In this document: positions 53,020 to 64,000 of the stretch, piece by piece
Layout of the letters: every line of letters begins with the position of its first letter
Numbering within the stretch: position 1 is the stretch's first letter
DNA from: Haliclona indistincta
Taxonomy: Eukaryota; Porifera; Demospongiae; Haplosclerida; Chalinidae
Direction of reading: 5' to 3'
NCBI GenBank assembly: GCA_964017065.1
Contig: OZ024783.1
Span: 188,501 to 252,500, forward strand
DNA: 64,000 bases
Made by a program: the position numbers and the translations under genes
Notes under the pieces: model-generated
Databases searched by the model: none
Seen by the model: the letters and a program-made list of their open reading frames with translations, nothing else
Told to the model about the DNA's origin: nothing

Positions 53020-53550
53020 GTTATACTAAAGTTGTCTATTAATAACCACCCACTTCATTACGGAATACGGATAACGTCTATAGGGCGGACCTAGTTTATA
53101 TAAGATGAGGAGACCACTTGAGATTACATGGATTACACTACTAAAAATAAAAATCCGTTACATGTCCGTGCACATACATGTTACAGAATGTGCGCCACAG
53201 AATGTAACGCGGAAGTAGGGGGGAGTGTCTTACAGTCCGTGGTTCACATTCCTGTACAGAATGTGTACATGCCTGTTACAGACATGTACACAGACCGGTA
53301 ACAGAGGAGTTTAGTACGGCTACAAGCTGCAGCCTTACTACTGGCATTTTTGCTAGTTTCACTGTTTATACTTATCTTAATCTATAAACTAGCAATTTAA
53401 GTATTCAAGAACCATGAAATAATGACAATAAAGTAAGAAAATAATAATACAAAGTGATGGTCTTTCAGTACCAGATAAAGTAACAGTCTCAAGCATATGT
53501 ACAAGAATTCTGCAGTCTTTCTTTAGTCTTTAACTCATTGAGCGATCTGC

Positions 53551-54210
53551 CAACATGTGTGTCCATTGCAGTGTAGAGAAGCAAGCCAAGCAAAACACAT
53601 GATCCTAGTGGATAAATACAAATCACTCATACTGCTGTCTGTGAAATTTTAGTGTTACCTTGTGGCAGGAGTAAAGTAGATGTGCTGCCTCGTACATGTT
53701 GGAGAATAAATCTGTCTTGTACATAGCTGAAGCAGCATAGATATGGGTGAAGAATACACAAATCAATACATTAAGTGTTAGAAGCACAATAACAAACCTG
53801 CAGCAAGGGTTGAGTCGCCATCCTACCAAGAGCAAAATAACCTATACAAAATAAAATGCTTGAGTGCTCAATGATTATTACAAACCTAGCCAACACATGT
53901 GTAGAGAAGAGAAGTCAAGCAACACACTCGGTCCTAGTGGATAATACAAATCACTCACACTGTTGTCTGTTGTAGCGAAAATTACCTTATGGTCTATGGA
54001 AAGAGTAAAGCAGATGTGATTCTTTGCACATTATGATAAACTAGTTTTGTGCCTAAAGAAGGAATGCATCAATTCATTAAGTGTGAGAAGATCAATGACA
54101 AACCTTCAACAAGGATTGAGTCCACATCCTATTCCTCACCATGGGTAAACCTACAGTATACAATAACGTAAAATGCTTGAGTGTTCAATGAATTTACAAA
54201 CCTTGTTTGA
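53551..54210. repeat. Tandem duplication of about 335 bp
   Basis: Two diverged copies share caacatgtg, gtagagaag, gatcctagtggataaatac, aatcactca and attaagtgt...caaacct(g/t)ca. Inside the CACTA-like element. Confidence 0.7.
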
Positions 54211-55239
54211 AAGATTATACTGCTCATTGCATTTAGACTGTCTTCAAACAAAAAAAATCATCTGTATGTAACACAAGAAAACGAGTATGAAAGAACATGT
54301 CGAGACATAGGAAACATGTATTACTTACCAATTCTGTCCCACCTTCACATCACTCTTAGTGGCCTGTTATACATGTCTGCCTACAAATAAAATACAGCAG
54401 ATAGGAATAGAGTACTACCTCTGATAATTATATATTTATATATGTCATAATGCTGATGTCATCCCTTTGATGTGGTAGGTTCTATATACTGGATATAGAC
54501 CTCTCTTAGAGGTTTATATAATTTGATATATACCTCCCATGATTAATAATAATAAATAGTCGAAATTCAAGATATGCGTCAAAATGACACAAAAGACGAG
54601 AGAGTTAAGAGCTAAAATCAAACTACATGCATCCACTTTCTGAAAGTTATTATGCTTCATTAAGCTAGTAGGATCATTTTCTTTGCCATTAGTTTCAGAA
54701 ATTTCTTTACTTAGTCTTTTGGGTTCTCCATATTCTTCGCAATAATTGGTTGCCTTTCACTTAGAACACCTGCTGTCTTGTGTTCAACAGATTCTGTGCT
54801 TGAAGTAGTTGTCGACAAGGTATCAGAAAGTGCCTGCTTATGAGCCAGAAGTGCGCTCATAGTGCCTGCTTCTGAGCCAAATAGGTGCGCTCATACGATC
54901 TAACGCCTGATGAACTCAAGTGTCCACTGGGTTCCACTTTCAAACCTTGGCTTTTTGAAACCGCACTCTTCTAACGCTTCTATCTCCTTCTTTCTTTTAG
55001 ATACTGAAATACAAAGCCTCTTCTTCTTCGTAGGGGGCAATTGCTCTTCTTTCTCCATAGAAAAACGCAGATTGAACAAGATTCGAGTAGCTACCAAGAA
55101 CACCAACTTGACCAGCAATATCTGCATGCACACATGTGCTTTATCACGTGATAATCTACTGAGCATGTGCAGTAAAAATCAAAATGGCGGCAACGATGCG
55201 CATAAGGAATAACATCAGCAATTTGAAATATATCTCATA

Positions 55240-55392
55240 TAGCATAGTAGTGCGGTATATATCCAGTATATGGAACCCTCGGGTGTGTCCTCGGAGGTGA
55301 TATAGCCCTCGGCTTCGCCTCGGGCTATATCACCTCCTCGGACACACCCTCGGGTTCCATATACTGGATATATACCTCACTACTATGTTATA
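55240..55392. repeat. 150-bp near-perfect palindrome
   Basis: Arms: ggtatatatccagtatatgg, then aaccctcgggtgtgtcc, then ggaggtgatatagccc, mirrored on the other side around ctcggcttcgcctcggg. It would form a very long hairpin. It is probably a palindromic short element nested in the CACTA-like element. Confidence 0.85.
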
Positions 55393-55964
55393 TAATACAA
55401 TATAAGACATACCTACAATAATGTGTCCTTCAACAGTAGCACGTGACTAAGAGTTTAAACCATGTTGAACACAGCCAGGAGGAAGGTTAGGAGCCCTCCC
55501 GATTACCTGGAAACTGGCGGTGCTTATCTGGAGTAGACACAAAGACGCGAGTGTCTCTTGGGGTCCATTTTTGTTTCTTTCACAGCGTCGTTTCAGAAAG
55601 AACTGTTGCTAAGAGAGTTCTCTTCCCGCCATGAGATCGAGCAACAACGGCGCGTAACTGTACTGTAACACGGGTGTGCACACACCGGTTACAGGGATGT
55701 GTAACTACAGAACTGTTACAGACCTGTGCAATCATGCGCCTGTACAGTACCGCTCGTTACAGATCTGTGCACGTGTCTGTAACAGACGAGTCGAGCCTTC
55801 TCGAAGGGACGGCGGGGTGTCTGGTATGTTTTAGCATACACCAGTCTCGGCATCCACAGAAATGTAACACGTACGTGCACGGTCTTGTAACACGGGTGTG
55901 GTTCCACATTTCCGTTACAAGTCTGTATATTTTTAGTAGTGTAATTGACCGTGGACGCAGAGCA

Positions 55965-58900
55965 ATGGCTGAAGGACGACGAGAAGAACAATACATAATC
56001 GAGTTCAAGAACGGGAACAAGCTTATGGCGGAGCAGCTGCTACCCAGCATACCACAACCAGCTACCATCACGACAACGTTCAAGTCCAAACTGCTTCCTG
56101 TTATGTTATCATTGGTCTCTCTGCTCCACCTAGCTGCGTACTGGGGCTGGAGGAATGTCGTCACTGCGCTAGTATCAGTGTATAATTGTGCCACCAACTG
56201 CAGGGACGAGAAGGGACACATTCCACTGCATTATACCGCCAGCAGTGGACACCTCGAGGTGGTGAAATATTTCATAGTTGAACTACATTGTGACCCTATG
56301 GACAAGAGCAAGTATGGCCATACACCACTTCACTTTGCTTGTCGCCATGGTAACCTCAACATGGCTCAGTATCTCATCAGAGAGGAACACTGTAACCCAT
56401 CATGTGAGGACAATACTGGCTGGACACCACTTCACATTGCTTGTACCAATGGTCACCTCAACATTGCTCAGTATCTCATCAGAGAGGAACACTGTAACCC
56501 ATCATGTGAGAACAATTATGGCAGTATACCACTTCACTATGCTTGTGGTAATGGTCACCTCAACATTGCTCAGTATCTCATCAGAGAGGAACACTGTAAC
56601 CCATCATGTGAGAACAATAATGGCTATACACCACTTCACATTGCTTGTGACTATGACCACGCCCACATTGTACAATGTCTGTTATCAACTGGTCGAGTCA
56701 ATCCACTGACTAAGGACAAGTTAGGCATCACTGCATTGTTCTGTGCTAGTGACAAGTATGATATCATTAAACTATTTGAACCATTCGAAGAGTGCAGGAC
56801 AGCCTTCCCAGTGCACACGTTCACTAAACTGATACTCACAGGAGACAGTGGAGCTGGTAAGACTACCATAACTGAACTCATCGTCCGCCTAGCTAGTTCT
56901 ACAGCTGTAGAGTGTGTCGCTGATGTTCAACGCTACACAGCAGGGATCGTTCCACACCACATCAAGAGTGAGCAGCTGGGCAACTTTGTCGTGTATGACT
57001 TTGCTGGACAGCAAGAATACTACTCAAGTCATGATGCCGTGCTCGAGCAAGTGATGCGAAGGTCAGCAGCCATGTTTCTCTGTGTGGTAGACCTGAGTGA
57101 GAGCAAGGAGAAGATATGTGAGTCACTCCACTACTGGCTAAGCTTTATCGACAATGCCTGCAGCACAGCAGAGGGACGATCGCATGTGGTGATCATTGGT
57201 AGCCATGCCGACCAGGTCATGTCGTCGGTGGAGGAGAAGAGCTCGCTGCTGCAGACCATCATAGCTACCAGAAGAGTAAGACGCCAGAAGTACGTAGAGT
57301 GCATTGCTATGGACTGTCGCAGAACCAACACTGATGCTTCACGTCGTTTGATCGCCACACTCACCAACAGCCAGAAAGCTATCACTGCCAGTCAGCCCGT
57401 CATCCACTACTATTCTCATGTTGTCTACGCATTCCTTCGTACCAAGCTGAACGTGGTAGGCTGTACACTACATGATCTTGTCTCTGCAATCGCTAAGGAA
57501 AACAATTCTTCTCTCCCTAGCGACCAGTCTGTCCTCACAGAGATCCTCACCACTCTCAGTGATAAAGGTCTCATCCTCTTTATACGCCATCATCAATCCA
57601 GCTGGATCGTAGTGAAGACAGAAGCCTTGTTAAACGAAATCAATGGAACACTGTTTGCCCCTTGTCAATTCAAAGAGCATCGTGATCTTGCCAGCAACAC
57701 TGGCATAGTACCTGTCTCTAACCTTCACAAAGTGTTTCCCGACTACAACTCAGACTTGCTCGTCGGATTTCTCACTTCATTAGATTTCTGTCGACCAGTG
57801 GACCCATCAGTGCTGCAGTATACCAACCTCCAGACCACACCCTCTCACTCCACAGCTGATCTCCTCTTCTTTCCTGGTCTCGTTCAGTCAGAGCGACCAG
57901 ACAGCCTCGTCCAGCAGCTAGGAGCACTAGAGTTTGGCTGGTGTCTGAGGAGCATGGATCCACACGAATTCTTGAGCTCTCGTTTTCTTCATCTTCTCCT
58001 ACTTTCCGTTGCCTATGAATTTCCTCTAGCCAGTCGATTTAACCCTTACTCTTCCGTCAGTGGTCTCCAGCGCAAGTGTACAATATGGAGGAATGGCATC
58101 TTCTGGAGGGACGACAACAACACTTGTACTGTGATAGAGCTCCTTGACAACAACCGATGTGTGATGGTGGCTATGTCGTACACCAGTACAGTAGAGTATG
58201 CCAAGCTCCGTGGTTCTCTTATAGCACTAATCCGTCGCCTCCTGCACAAGCATTCTCCAGCTCCAGAGGTGTGTGAATTCCTCATCTCTCCCGATCTTGT
58301 CCGCCAGTACCCTATTGATACCTTCCCTGACACTGACCTGTTTGACATGTGTGACGTTGCTCGATCCATCCTACAACGCAAGCCAGTTATCCTCAGCCAT
58401 GAAGATGGGCGTGGTCACCTCAAAACACAGTCACTTCCCTTTGAGCCTTACCACCTCCTTGCTCCCTCTTATGTCTCTCAACTGTTCAATCCTAACATGG
58501 CTGACCAACCAGTTCCTGGTCCTCTCCTCCAGGAGGTAAGGCAGCTCTGTCATGACACTAAGATCAAGCCACAAGTGTACAAGGAACTGAGAGAGCATCT
58601 GGACAAGCTGAGTCTATTCGCTGGCAGGGATCCTCTGGTGAGCAGTGTGGCTGTACTGTAGCATGTGATGGTAGTAATGTTTCTCTGGTGTGTACAGGAG
58701 GTGGCTGGCTTGAAGGAGCAGGACCTACCAAGTGATCCACCCACAGCTGCTGGCAGCTCCAGTACCCTCAGTGAGTCACACATGTACACAAGTTGTGACA
58801 GTGGTACTCCTCTATACAGGTATTGATGACCTGTTTGAAGTGGAGATGTTCTTACAGAATGTGAATAAGTGGCAACGCCTAGGTCTAGCCCTGGGACTGC

Positions 58901-59097
58901 TGTACCCTACACTAGAGGGAATAGATGAGAACCAGCGAGGAGATATTGAGAAATGCAGGACAAAGGTGATAGTAGCTTGGCTACAGCAGCAGGATAATGT
59001 GTGCAAGAATGGTATCCCTTCATGGGCCGTGCTGAGAAGAGCACTTGAGAGGATTGGTGAGAGACAACTAGCCACTAGCAGTGGTCTCATCACATGA
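55965..59097 (+). CDS. ANK-ROC-COR-Death protein (ROCO family)
   Basis: Exons 55965-58637, 58698-58770 and 58820-59097 give 1007 residues. Residues 53-268 hold six to seven ankyrin repeats (DKSKYGHTPLHFACRHGNLN, TGWTPLHIACTNGHLN). The ROC GTPase has the P-loop GDSGAGKTT (293-301), DFAGQQE (345-351) and the G4-type SHAD (413-416). A COR region follows (about 470-880; TEILTTLSDKGLILF). Residues 916-1007 are a Death domain (IDDLFEVEMFL, WQRLGLALGLL, VIVAWLQQQDN, SWAVLRRALERIG). The order equals DAPK1 without its kinase. By family it would bind GTP, dimerise through COR and recruit Death-domain partners in stress or immune signalling; this is inferred. Almost the whole protein is in one 2.7-kb exon. 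The start chosen is just outside the CACTA-like element; an in-frame ATG at 55734 within that element would add 77 residues. Confidence 0.9.
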
Positions 59098-59836
59098 TGG
59101 TGAGTTAGAGCTGCTAGTGTACTGGACTGGTACTGTGTCAGTTGTCTCTCATACAGATAGCAAGAGACTTATAGAGACTCAAGTATAGTTTGAACTGCAG
59201 TAAACTGTTTATTTTGTTTTTACAAATTTCTCTGGTCCATAAGTTGTTTTTATCAATGAACGTAATTTTAACACTCTGAGACTGACTAATCTGGATACTG
59301 ATTTGTGTGTACTTCAGTTGACTAGCTCATCAATGCAATGTGTTCATGATAATAATGCACTAATGTATAAGCTGCTGACAGAGTATCGTAATACATGACA
59401 TATGAGCTAGTTAGTCCAGTGGCTGGTGAGCCTCGATCATTGACGTACAACTAACTTGATACATGTACACCACCAGAGTTCATTAAGTCGTCAATATACC
59501 CCGTTGGACATTTTCTATGTCACAAGTTGATAAATACAGCAGAAAGCTTTAGGGCTGCTATGATAATGATATTCATCGATTCCAGCTCAACTTTTACAAA
59601 AATGCTGTGAAGCTGGGATAACACTTAACATCAGTTATTAGCATCACTGATTCTTAATGCTGGTTGACTGTCTAATAAATCATGTCTAAATTAATGACAT
59701 CATCATCATCATCAGCAATAATAATATTATCATACACGAGTGTAAAAATCACATGCAGAGATCAAAAAATAATACTACGAAACAAAAATTATGAGACACT
59801 AATGTTACCATGACGACTACACCATCACCATGACAA
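59098..59836. other. Intergenic between two convergent genes
   Basis: Holds the 3' end of the ROCO gene and the 3' flank of the phosphatase gene. ATCATC repeats at 59700-59715. No gene seen. Confidence 0.5.
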
Positions 59837-62602
59837 CTAGCTGTAGTTCACTGTGAAATTGTTGACGAGGAATTGATATACAAACAGGGCCTTCTTCTTG
59901 GTCATTACAGTCGCTGATTTACGATTAGTGGTTCGACGAGTCTCGTGAGGCATAGACAGGAGGACTTCACCAAATATGGATGCTAAGAGAGAGAGAACAT
60001 TGTCAATCACTCACTCACTCACACAGTTGCTCACTCACACACCCACCTCCTCACCCACTTACTCACTCACACATCCACCTCCTCACTCACTTACTCACTC
60101 ACACACCCACCTCCTCACTCACTCACACTCACCTCCTCACTCACTCACTCACTCACACACCCACCTCCTCACCACGGATAATACATACTTACAAAAATTA
60201 TAATTAATACATACTTCAAAAATTATAAAAACGGATTTTCCCGTTTTTGTAGATTACGATGGATTACTGTCAATTATTTATAGTATACGGACCCGTTGCC
60301 AATCCATGTAAGTATGTATTATCCGTGCTCCTCACTCACCTCCTCACTCACTCACTCACTCACTCACTCACTCACTCACCTCCTCACTCACTCACTCACC
60401 TCCTCAATCACTCACTCACCTCCTCACTCACTCACTCACTCACTCACTCCCTCACCTCCTCACTCACTCACCTCCTCACTCACTCACTCACTCACTCACT
60501 CACTCACTCACCTCCTCACTCACTCACTCACTCACTCCCTCACCTCCTCACTCACTCACCTCCTCACTCACTCACTCACTCACTCACTCACTCACCTCCT
60601 CACTCACTCACTCACTCCCCCACCTCCTCACTCACTCACCTCCTCACTCACTCACTCACTCCCCCACCTCCTCACTCACTCACCTCCTCACTCACTCACT
60701 CACTCACCTCCTCACTCACTCACTCACTCACTCACTCACCTCCTCACTCACTCACTCACCTCCTCACTCACTCACTCACTCACTCCCTCACCTCCTCACT
60801 CACTCACCTCCTCACTCACTCACTCACTCACTCACTCACCTCCTCACTCACTCACTCACTCACTCACTCACTCCCTCACCTCCTCACTCACTCACCTCCT
60901 CACTCACTCACTCACTCACTCACTCACTCACTCACTCACCTCCTCACTCACTCACTCACTCCCCCACCTCCTCACTCACTCACCTCCTCACTCACTCACT
61001 CACTCACTCACTCCCCCACCTCCTCACTCACTCACCTCCTCACTCACTCACTCACTCACCTCCTCACTCACTCACTCACTCACCTCCTCACTCACTCACT
61101 CACCTCCTCACTCACTCACTCACTCACTCACCAACCTCCTCACTCACCTAGTATTTTTGCGTCCATTTGATTTTCTTGTGAGTGATCGAGCAATAGTTTC
61201 AAGAATGTTATAATGAACACAAACGATCTTCGATGAACAACAGGCATCTGAAGAAGTATCTGAGGACATGTAACATGGTCATAGTACAGTAGTCATGGTA
61301 ACAGCAGTCATGGTTACAGGTAACGGCTCACTTGTTTACAGAGGGTGGGGTTATTGGAGCAGTCCATGCAGCGCTGATGGAGGTTATGAGGTATTATGGG
61401 TCGAGCCAGAGCACGGAGGAACATGAGCAACACAGCCGCAACAGAATGGACAGAGCCAGCTAATGAGAGGGGCGGAGTCAAGAAATGAATGAACTAAGAA
61501 ATAGAGTAGTGTTGCATAACACTATCCTCCTGCAGTGCTGAAGTGTAGAGTGTCACCTTCATGCACTAATGTGCTGATCATCCTCCATCGTGTGAATAAA
61601 GACAACAGTGACTACAGAGACTGAACACATTAGTGCATGAAGGTGACACTCTACACTATAAAGCAGTAAATCACTATCAATCACTGTCTATCAGTCAGTC
61701 AGTGAGGATACGGAAGTCATTCCCTCCAGCGTCCACTGCGTCTCTGATCTTCTCCTGCTCTGCTGTTAGTCTGCCATCAGTGAACAGGTTCTCCTGTGGT
61801 AACCATCATCACCATGACAACTGATGGTATCGCCATGGTTACCTTGTCTAGTCCGTGCTTCTTCAAGTAGTCAACCAGTACGAACAGCTCCTTGGGTATA
61901 TCGAGGGGCGGGGCTGAGGTACGAGTGGGCTGGGCATGAGCATCATACTCCGCCCATGATGAGGACTAGAAGGGTTAATAATAGCTAATCAATAAAAACG
62001 AAAATCAACACATTATGCACAACATTACGATACTTTGAACACATTGTTTCTACACAGGGTATGTATTCATCTAAGCCCCACCCACTCACCAGAGGGTATG
62101 TATTCATCTAAGCCCCACCCACTCACCAGAGGGTATGTATTCATCTAAGCCCCACCCACTCACCAGAGTATAGGATGATGATACATCTACTAGTTTGTCA
62201 GTCGGCACTTCTCTTATCGGCACATGCAGCTGGACTAGTCTCTCGAGTGATTGCCCAAATGATGATAGTATATAGTTGCCGCTGACTGAGATGAAGAAGT
62301 CCTTGCCTCCCTCAAGATGGAGCACCAAGATATCCTCAAGCTTGTTCTGATCCTTCATCACATCCCCAGCTACCTCAGGAGCAACAAACACAGTTAGCTT
62401 GATAGGAGCTTTCTCTCCTGTGGAGGAGGAGGGAGAGAAGGATGGAGGGAGGGAGGGAGGGAGGGAGGGAAAGAGGGAGGAGATAGAGAGGGAGAGAAGG
62501 ATGGAGGGAGGGAAAGAGGGAGGAGATAGAGAGGGAGGGAGGAAAGAGGGAGGAAGAGAAGGATAGAGGGAGGAAGAGAGAGAGGAAGGAAGAGAGAGGA
62601 GG

Positions 62603-62670
<68 letters not shown>

Positions 62671-63799
62671 AGAGAGAGAGAGAGAGGGAGAGAGAGAGAG
62701 GAAGGAGAGAATGATGGAGGGAGGAGAGAGGTATATGGAGGAGAGGGGGATGGAGAGAGAGGGAGGAAGAGAGAGGAAGGAGGGGAGAGAGGGAGGAAGA
62801 GAGAGGAAGGAGGGGAGAGAGGGAGGAAGAGAGAGGAAGGAGGGGAGAGAGATAGAGGGAGGCAGAGAGAGGAAGGAGGGAGAGAGAGACAGAGGAGAGA
62901 GGGAGGTAATTACAAAGGATGTGTCATCATTCTACTCGTACCTGGCATGATAACTTTATTGTCTGGTTTTATCATGAGCCATGGTCTACAGATGCAGTCA
63001 TGTTTATCTGGTGTGGGCAGGAACGATATCCTGACCGGTCTCTGACCAGTGTTAGTCACAATGAGCTGCTGGATCTGGGGCACGTTGAACTTGACGTCAG
63101 AATATTTGAACTGAAGAGAGGAAAGAATAGCACAGAGCCCCACAGAGCTGGGTTAGCTGTACAGTATCCTACTCATTGAACCAGGCGAGGAGCTCACTGA
63201 ACCTCTAGTGAGACACACCCAGTGGTTTCCAGACTCCACCCACTAATGCGACCCCGCCCACTCACCTCTAATGTATTCAGTGTCACTTGCGGTAGGGTCT
63301 CGTTCTCTTGCTTGTCCAGTTTCCATGTGATATTCTCCAGCACTTCCCTCTCCTTCTCCGGCAACACTACCTTGACCTACAGCAACCACACAGTAACCAA
63401 TAGCAACGCTAGACCACACCCACCGTAAGATCAAACAGAGCGCTGACAGGTTTATGATCGCTGATGATCATCTCGGGGTGACTACGGTAATCCAGACACG
63501 TCAGCATCTTCTTCTCCTCGCAGTGATACAGTACTCGATCACACCAAGCTGGAGCTCTGTGCTTCTCTGATGTGTCCCATGAGTTGGTACTAGGGTCATA
63601 TTTATAAGTCGGCTTGAATTCAATGTTAGATTCAGTGAACTGAGTGAATGCTGCTCCGCGCTGCTTCTGTACGAGCAGCTGGTCGTGTTTCAGCAGGCTG
63701 GAGAACTGGAATGAGTCCACACGAGCCTTGATGATATCGGGAGTGAGGTCGGGAGCTACCTGGACACGATAGTTGAGATCACCCATCCACACTACAGCA
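59837..63799 (-). CDS. OCRL/INPP5B: Inositol polyphosphate 5-phosphatase, OCRL/INPP5B type (5' end outside window)
   Basis: Nine exons seen (minus): 63799-63424, 63376-63266, 63110-62942, 62417-62164, 61965-61843, 61793-61712, 61459-61332, 61247-61148, 59982-59837; 495 residues, phases consistent. The first exon carries the end of the 5-phosphatase domain: VVWMGDLNYRV, HRAPAWCDRVLYH, ISDHKPVSALF, the catalytic and metal-binding motifs. It removes the 5-phosphate of PI(4,5)P2 on endosomes and Golgi. Next is the ASH domain (TLNTLEFKYSDVKF, CRPWL, EDILVLHLEGGKDFFISVSG, PIREVPTDKLVD). A RhoGAP-like domain ends it (IPKELFVLVDYL, PGSVHSVAAVLLMFLRALAR, NQMDAKILASIFGEVLL). The GAP part shows LFTDGRL where active RhoGAPs have an Arg finger, as in OCRL. 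It ends NFTVNYS, without a CAAX box. One gene here may represent the ancestor of both vertebrate paralogues. Confidence 0.93.
60001..61148. repeat. CTCACTCA/CCTCCTCACTCA array in the last OCRL intron
   Basis: About 970 bp of ctca and cctcctcactcactcac units, in two parts (60010-60170 and 60328-61145), split by a short transposon. The Thr-His-Ser-Leu open frames of 300 residues seen here are repeat products. Confidence 0.95.
60173..60327. mobile_element. 155-bp short element inserted into the CTCA array
   Basis: Ends are CACGGATAATACATACTTA and TAAGTATGTATTATCCGTG; inner pair aaaaacgg..ccgttttt. CTCA repeat lies on both sides, so it landed in the array. Confidence 0.8.
61531..61658. mobile_element. 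Palindromic short element, family P (copy 5), OCRL intron
   Basis: TGCAGTGCTGAAGTGTAGAG, ccttcatgcactaatgtg, gatcatcctccatcgtgtg centre, then gagactgaacacattagtgc...gtgacactctacact. The left tgttcagtctct arm is deleted. Confidence 0.85.
62057..62166. repeat. Three copies of a 37-bp repeat
   Basis: The unit is gggtatgtattcatctaagc then cccacccactcaccaga. It spans the donor side of the exon ending 62164: the last unit's caccagag is the splice junction. Confidence 0.85.
62425..62910. repeat. GGA/GA-rich array in an OCRL intron
   Basis: gagggaggg, agagagag and a roughly 30-bp unit (gagggaggaagagaggaaggaggga) repeated at 62755-62880. On the transcribed strand it is a long pyrimidine tract, leading into the acceptor of the exon that starts at 62417. 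Confidence 0.9.
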
Positions 63800-63802
63800 C
63801 TG

Positions 63803-63958
63803 TGAGGGAGAGGGAGAAGGTGAGAGAGATGGTGAAGGAGATGGTGAGGGAGATGGAGAGGGAGATGGGGAGGGAGATGGTGAGGGAGATGGAGATGGTG
63901 AGGGAGATGGAGATGGTGAGGGAGATGGTGAGAGAGATGGTGAGGGAGATGGAGATAA
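63803..63958. repeat. GAGGGAGATGGT array next to the phosphatase exon
   Basis: 12-bp-type units gagggagatggt/gatggagatggt. In gene sense it is a CT-rich run that ends at the CTCACAG acceptor of the exon starting at 63799. Confidence 0.9.
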
Positions 63959-64000
63959 TAGTGAAAAAAACAAGTGAAACGATTGAATATTATAGTGAAA

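Larger units (their letters stand above)
53136..55941. mobile_element. 2.8-kb CACTA-like element
   Basis: Ends are CACTACTAAAAATA and TATTTTTAGTAGTG, with TA outside both. Next to each end are many short TGTAACAG / CTGTTACA-type subterminal repeats (53155-53310 and 55660-55920), a hallmark of CACTA (EnSpm) elements. The interior has a tandem duplication (53551-53880 and 53891-54210), a 150-bp palindrome at 55240 and a minus-strand frame (about 55060-54900) with EEQLPPTKKKRLCISVSKRK. No intact transposase is visible. Confidence 0.65.

Noticed and set aside
54900..55166. Minus-strand 88-residue frame with a basic KKKRLCISVSKRKK stretch
   Set aside because: It lies within the CACTA-like element, with no homologue I recognise and no splice support; perhaps a transposon exon, but unproven.
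60259..61213. 300-residue Thr/His/Ser/Leu open frames
   Set aside because: They are translations of a CTCA minisatellite within an OCRL intron and exist in several frames at once.

Overview
The window is eukaryotic nuclear DNA from an animal. Four conserved, intron-bearing animal genes lie in its right half: a DBHS-family (NONO/SFPQ/PSPC1) protein, MIX23, CNOT11 and an OCRL/INPP5B-type phosphatase. Many introns are very short (about 42-90 nt), genes are packed head-to-head or tail-to-tail, and there is a large ANK-ROC-COR-Death protein. Together with dense short transposons this suggests a non-bilaterian animal, most likely a demosponge. That assignment is an inference from style, not from a marker gene.

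Layout. About 0.5-24.6 kb is a tandemly duplicated region on the + strand. It carries five intact two-exon genes (starts at 696, 4672, 9680, 18567, 21926), one broken copy (2350-2640) and at least five stray second-exon relics. I read them as a divergent, Cys-bearing family with the stefin (cystatin A/B) fold. They share a V-x(4-8)-Y-x-x-L core and a phase-0 intron at the same Lys/Val junction as the two more recognisable stefin genes at 26.8-29.7 kb, one of which is frameshifted. A basic, Ser/Pro-rich 233-residue ORF (25.7 kb) and its decapitated copy (7.1 kb) are part of the same duplicated block. The block is broken by nested transposons, best seen at 11.5-15.4 kb. About 30.4-32.6 kb holds two minisatellites sharing a common seed.

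About 33.6-45.7 kb is a conserved gene block: DBHS (-), MIX23 (+) and CNOT11 (-). DBHS and MIX23 share a 161-bp divergent promoter; MIX23 and CNOT11 converge with 115 bp between stop codons. CNOT11 introns hold large low-complexity DNA, including a 2.8-kb array of a 17-bp unit. About 45.8-55.9 kb is almost entirely mobile DNA: a Mutator-like short element, a 3-kb composite with 0.7-kb tandem units, THAP and other transposon-protein relics, a hAT-like element and a 2.8-kb CACTA-like element. The CACTA-like element ends 23 bp before the start codon of the ANK-ROC-COR-Death gene (55.97-59.10 kb). From 59.8 kb to the right edge is the 3' part of an OCRL/INPP5B gene (-), whose 5' end lies outside the window.

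Functions. The left half looks like an expanding arsenal of small cysteine-protease-inhibitor-like proteins. The right half is housekeeping: RNA processing and nuclear bodies, mitochondrial intermembrane space, CCR4-NOT deadenylation and phosphoinositide turnover. Added to it is one ROCO-Death signalling or innate-type protein. A palindromic short element family has inserted into introns of all four housekeeping genes.
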